This document shows, piece by piece, positions 62,555 through 64,000 of a stretch of 64,000 nt of DNA. The stretch spans positions 62,001 to 126,000 of the forward strand of contig NZ_CP157456.1 of assembly GCF_041549525.1 (NCBI RefSeq). The letters run 5' to 3'. The stretch is from Paenarthrobacter aurescens. Its GTDB lineage: Bacteria; Actinomycetota; Actinomycetes; Actinomycetales; Micrococcaceae. Numbering within the stretch: position 1 is the stretch's first letter; every line of letters starts with the position of its first letter. A model generated the notes under the pieces. That model saw nothing but the letters and a program-made list of their open reading frames with translations, did no database searches and was not told the DNA's origin. A program made the translations under genes and the position numbers.

Positions 62555-63695
62555 GGTCCAGCACGTCCTGAACAACATCGGCCACGGCGATGCCGCTCAC
62601 CACGGTGTCGTCGTGGCCGCAGTGCGGTGCCGTCCATCCCACCTGGGTAATGTCCGCACCGCAGCGGGGGCACTGAGTTACCCAGGACATGTGCACGCGG
62701 TGCATGCTCCTTCCGCGCGGCCCGGCGTTGAAGACGTTCCCCACCCAGAAGATTCCTACCGTCGGCGTCCCCAGCGCCTGCGCCAGGTGCCTGGGCCCGC
62801 TGTCGCTGGCGAGCATCACTGTTGCATCCGCCAGCAGCGCGGCCAAGTCCCCGATCTCCAGCTCGCCTGCCACCGAACGCACCGCGTGGTGCTCCGCTCC
62901 CGGCAAATGCCGGGCCGCCACTTCGGCCACTTCCTGCGCCAAGGCCTTCTCAGACCTGTCGCCCACCACCAGCACCTGGGCGCCTTCCCGCGCCAACCCA
63001 GCCGCAGCCTCAGCAAAGTACGACGCCGGCCAGCGCCTCCGCGGATCGGTGGCACCGGGATGGACTACTACCAGCGAAGACCGCTGCGGGTCACGAAGTC
63101 CCGCAATGTTCTGCTGATGCTCCGGCCGGGGGAGCAGGAGAGGGGAGATGATGCTCGGAGCTCCGGCGAGACCCGCCACTTCCAGCCACCGGTCCGGCTC
63201 ATTCTGGTAATAGATGTAGTCCAGGTTCCGCTCCAGCGGCTCCGCATCCTTGGTGCGCGTGCCCACTGTATGCCGTGCACCAAGACGAAGCAGGAAAGGA
63301 TTGGAAAACCGTCCGCCACCATGCATTTGGAACGCAACATCGAACTCCCGGGCCCGCATCGCCTCGAAAAAGGCCTCCTGCGCTGCCACATCCTCCGCGT
63401 CATCCTCAAAGCGCTCGCCGTTTCGGGGACCGTCATGGACTCCACGCGCTACGGGCAGCATCTCGACGGCGTCAACGGGGCCTTGCGTTGCTGCCACCAC
63501 TGCGGCATGAATGGGCGTACCCAGGAGCGTGATGGACGCACTGGGATACGCGTTCTTCAGGGCGAAGAGCGCCGGGTAGGTGTAAATCAGGTCCCCCAGC
63601 CCACCTCCCCTGAGCACTGCGATTGAAGCGACGTTGCTGAACTTTTCCAGGACAGGACCAACGCCGGGGCTGGGAGTCGTCAACGGTTTTTCCAT
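62520..63695 (-). CDS. Glycosyltransferase family 9 protein with Cys-rich C-terminus, GT9-C
   Basis: A 391-aa heptosyltransferase-family protein: VLRGGGLGDLIYTYPALFALKNAYP (residues 28-52), VVHPGATDPRRRWPASYFAEA (near 212) and DSGPRHLAQALGTPTVGIFWVG (near 300). An additional C-terminal segment has CPRCGAD and HCGHD, a possible zinc site not needed for the GT9 fold. The start ATG 63695 has GAAAGGAATCATCC before it. Overlaps the SDR by 35 bases. Confidence 0.86.
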   Translation of the reverse strand: MEKPLTTPSPGVGPVLEKFSNVASIAVLRGGGLGDLIYTYPALFALKNAYPSASITLLGTPIHAAVVAATQGPVDAVEMLPVARGVHDGPRNGERFEDDAEDVAAQEAFFEAMRAREFDVAFQMHGGGRFSNPFLLRLGARHTVGTRTKDAEPLERNLDYIYYQNEPDRWLEVAGLAGAPSIISPLLLPRPEHQQNIAGLRDPQRSSLVVVHPGATDPRRRWPASYFAEAAAGLAREGAQVLVVGDRSEKALAQEVAEVAARHLPGAEHHAVRSVAGELEIGDLAALLADATVMLASDSGPRHLAQALGTPTVGIFWVGNVFNAGPRGRSMHRVHMSWVTQCPRCGADITQVGWTAPHCGHDDTVVSGIAVADVVQDVLDLTATSLLLRGR

Positions 63696-63758
63696 GGATG
63701 ATTCCTTTCGCTGGCAAAGATGGCAGGCTGCTTCTTTCGAAAAGCCCGGCCTCCGTGG

Positions 63759-63770
63759 TTCCGTACGGAA
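63759..63770. promoter_or_regulatory. 12-base palindrome upstream of GT9-C
   Basis: TTCCGTACGGAA is a perfect palindrome between the divergent starts at 63695 and 63854. Confidence 0.4.
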
Positions 63771-63803
63771 ACTCCCGGACCCGGCGTGTGAAGACCGCGC
63801 CTA

Positions 63804-63853
63804 GGGGTACCTGAGGGGAACAGGAAACTGTAAGCCCAATCGGAAGGTACCCC
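63804..63853. promoter_or_regulatory. Leader inverted repeat touching the start codon
   Basis: GGGGTACC (63804-63811) pairs with GGTACCCC (63846-63853). The second arm lies between the ribosome site GGAAGG and the ATG at 63854. Confidence 0.4.
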
Positions 63854-64000
63854 ATGGCACGCCTATCCAATCAAGACGGCCAATCTGATCAGGACGGCCC
63901 ATCCAATCTGGACGGCCCGTCCAATCTGGACGGCCCGTCCAATCCGGACGGCCCGTCCAATCAAGCGGGCCTGGCTCACCAAGAGGGCCTGGCCGACTGG
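63854..64000 (+). CDS. Repeat-containing protein, partial (3' end outside window)
   Basis: ATG 63854 follows GGAAGGTACCCC, and the frame is open for 49 codons to the edge. The start is a low-complexity leader: MARLSNQDGQSDQDGPSN then repeats of NLDGPS-like units, turning to Gln/Ala/Leu-rich (QAGLAHQEGLADW). Divergent from GT9-C. Nothing else can be said, as the domain lies beyond the window. Confidence 0.6.
   Translation, partial: MARLSNQDGQSDQDGPSNLDGPSNLDGPSNPDGPSNQAGLAHQEGLADW
63866..63973 (+). repeat. Six degenerate 18-base tandem repeats
   Basis: Units start at 63866, 63884, 63902, 63920, 63938 and 63956; the 63902 and 63920 units are identical (TCCAATCTGGACGGCCCG). They encode the Ser-Asn-Leu-Asp-Gly-Pro units at the N-terminus of the last gene. 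Confidence 0.85.

Overview
The window looks like chromosome of a high-GC Gram-positive actinobacterium, most probably Arthrobacter/Paenarthrobacter (Micrococcaceae). Reasons: strong G/C bias at third codon positions, frequent GTG/TTG starts, apparently leaderless genes, the pheA - diacylglycerol kinase - serS neighbourhood, a binding-protein sugar transporter without its own ATPase, and a stand-alone HelD-like RNA-polymerase motor under a rifamycin-associated element. No rRNA, tRNA, CRISPR array or intact insertion sequence was seen. All names come from reading motifs and families by eye; no database search was run.

Layout. 1-4262: edge of a GH2 glycosidase, a D-2-hydroxyacid dehydrogenase, glycerate kinase and two small conserved proteins. 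4263-6382: accessory stretch with a lipoprotein and two unknown genes. 6383-11326: persulfide/sulfane-sulfur detoxification regulon (CstR-type repressor, several rhodaneses, TauE/SafE permease, thioredoxin, CstB-like persulfide dioxygenase-rhodanese) with three matching palindromic operators; one rhodanese is frameshifted. 11437-21086: an MFS gene, a decayed SRAP gene, a hairpin-rich gap, a small exported protein, a second MFS gene divergent from an ArsR-like regulator, a MauE/thioredoxin-like membrane protein next to a Tat-exported protein, a DJ-1/PfpI protein and a DUF2975/XRE pair. 20935-28067: six-gene sugar operon (binding protein, two permeases, GH1 beta-glucosidase, LacI regulator, Gfo/Idh/MocA dehydrogenase) controlled by two identical perfect palindromes. 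28068-30176: decayed alpha/beta-hydrolase and a DUF3800 gene. 30177-43520: uracil permease, a GH26-OpgC fusion, a RutE-like nitroreductase, inverted pairs of 32-bp repeats, 2H phosphoesterase, phosphoglucomutase, SDR, POT peptide transporter, amidase and peptidase E.

43726-52792: rhodanese, prephenate dehydratase (pheA), diacylglycerol kinase, seryl-tRNA synthetase, methyltransferase, a winged-helix regulator with a membrane protein, helR, and a Cof-type HAD phosphatase. 52896-54554: GAF-ANTAR regulator divergent from a SigB/SigF-type sigma factor.

54595-64000: an envelope-glycan locus encoding what looks like a complete heptose-nucleotide route (GmhA-like isomerase, HldE-like kinase/nucleotidyltransferase, GmhB-like phosphatase), three GT9 (heptosyltransferase-family) proteins, two further glycosyltransferases and an SDR. 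Such a set is expected for Gram-negative LPS core, so finding it as a tightly overlapping operon in an actinobacterium is the most interesting feature of the window. The next most informative are the operator-in-spacer architecture of the persulfide regulon and the helR region with its four palindromes.
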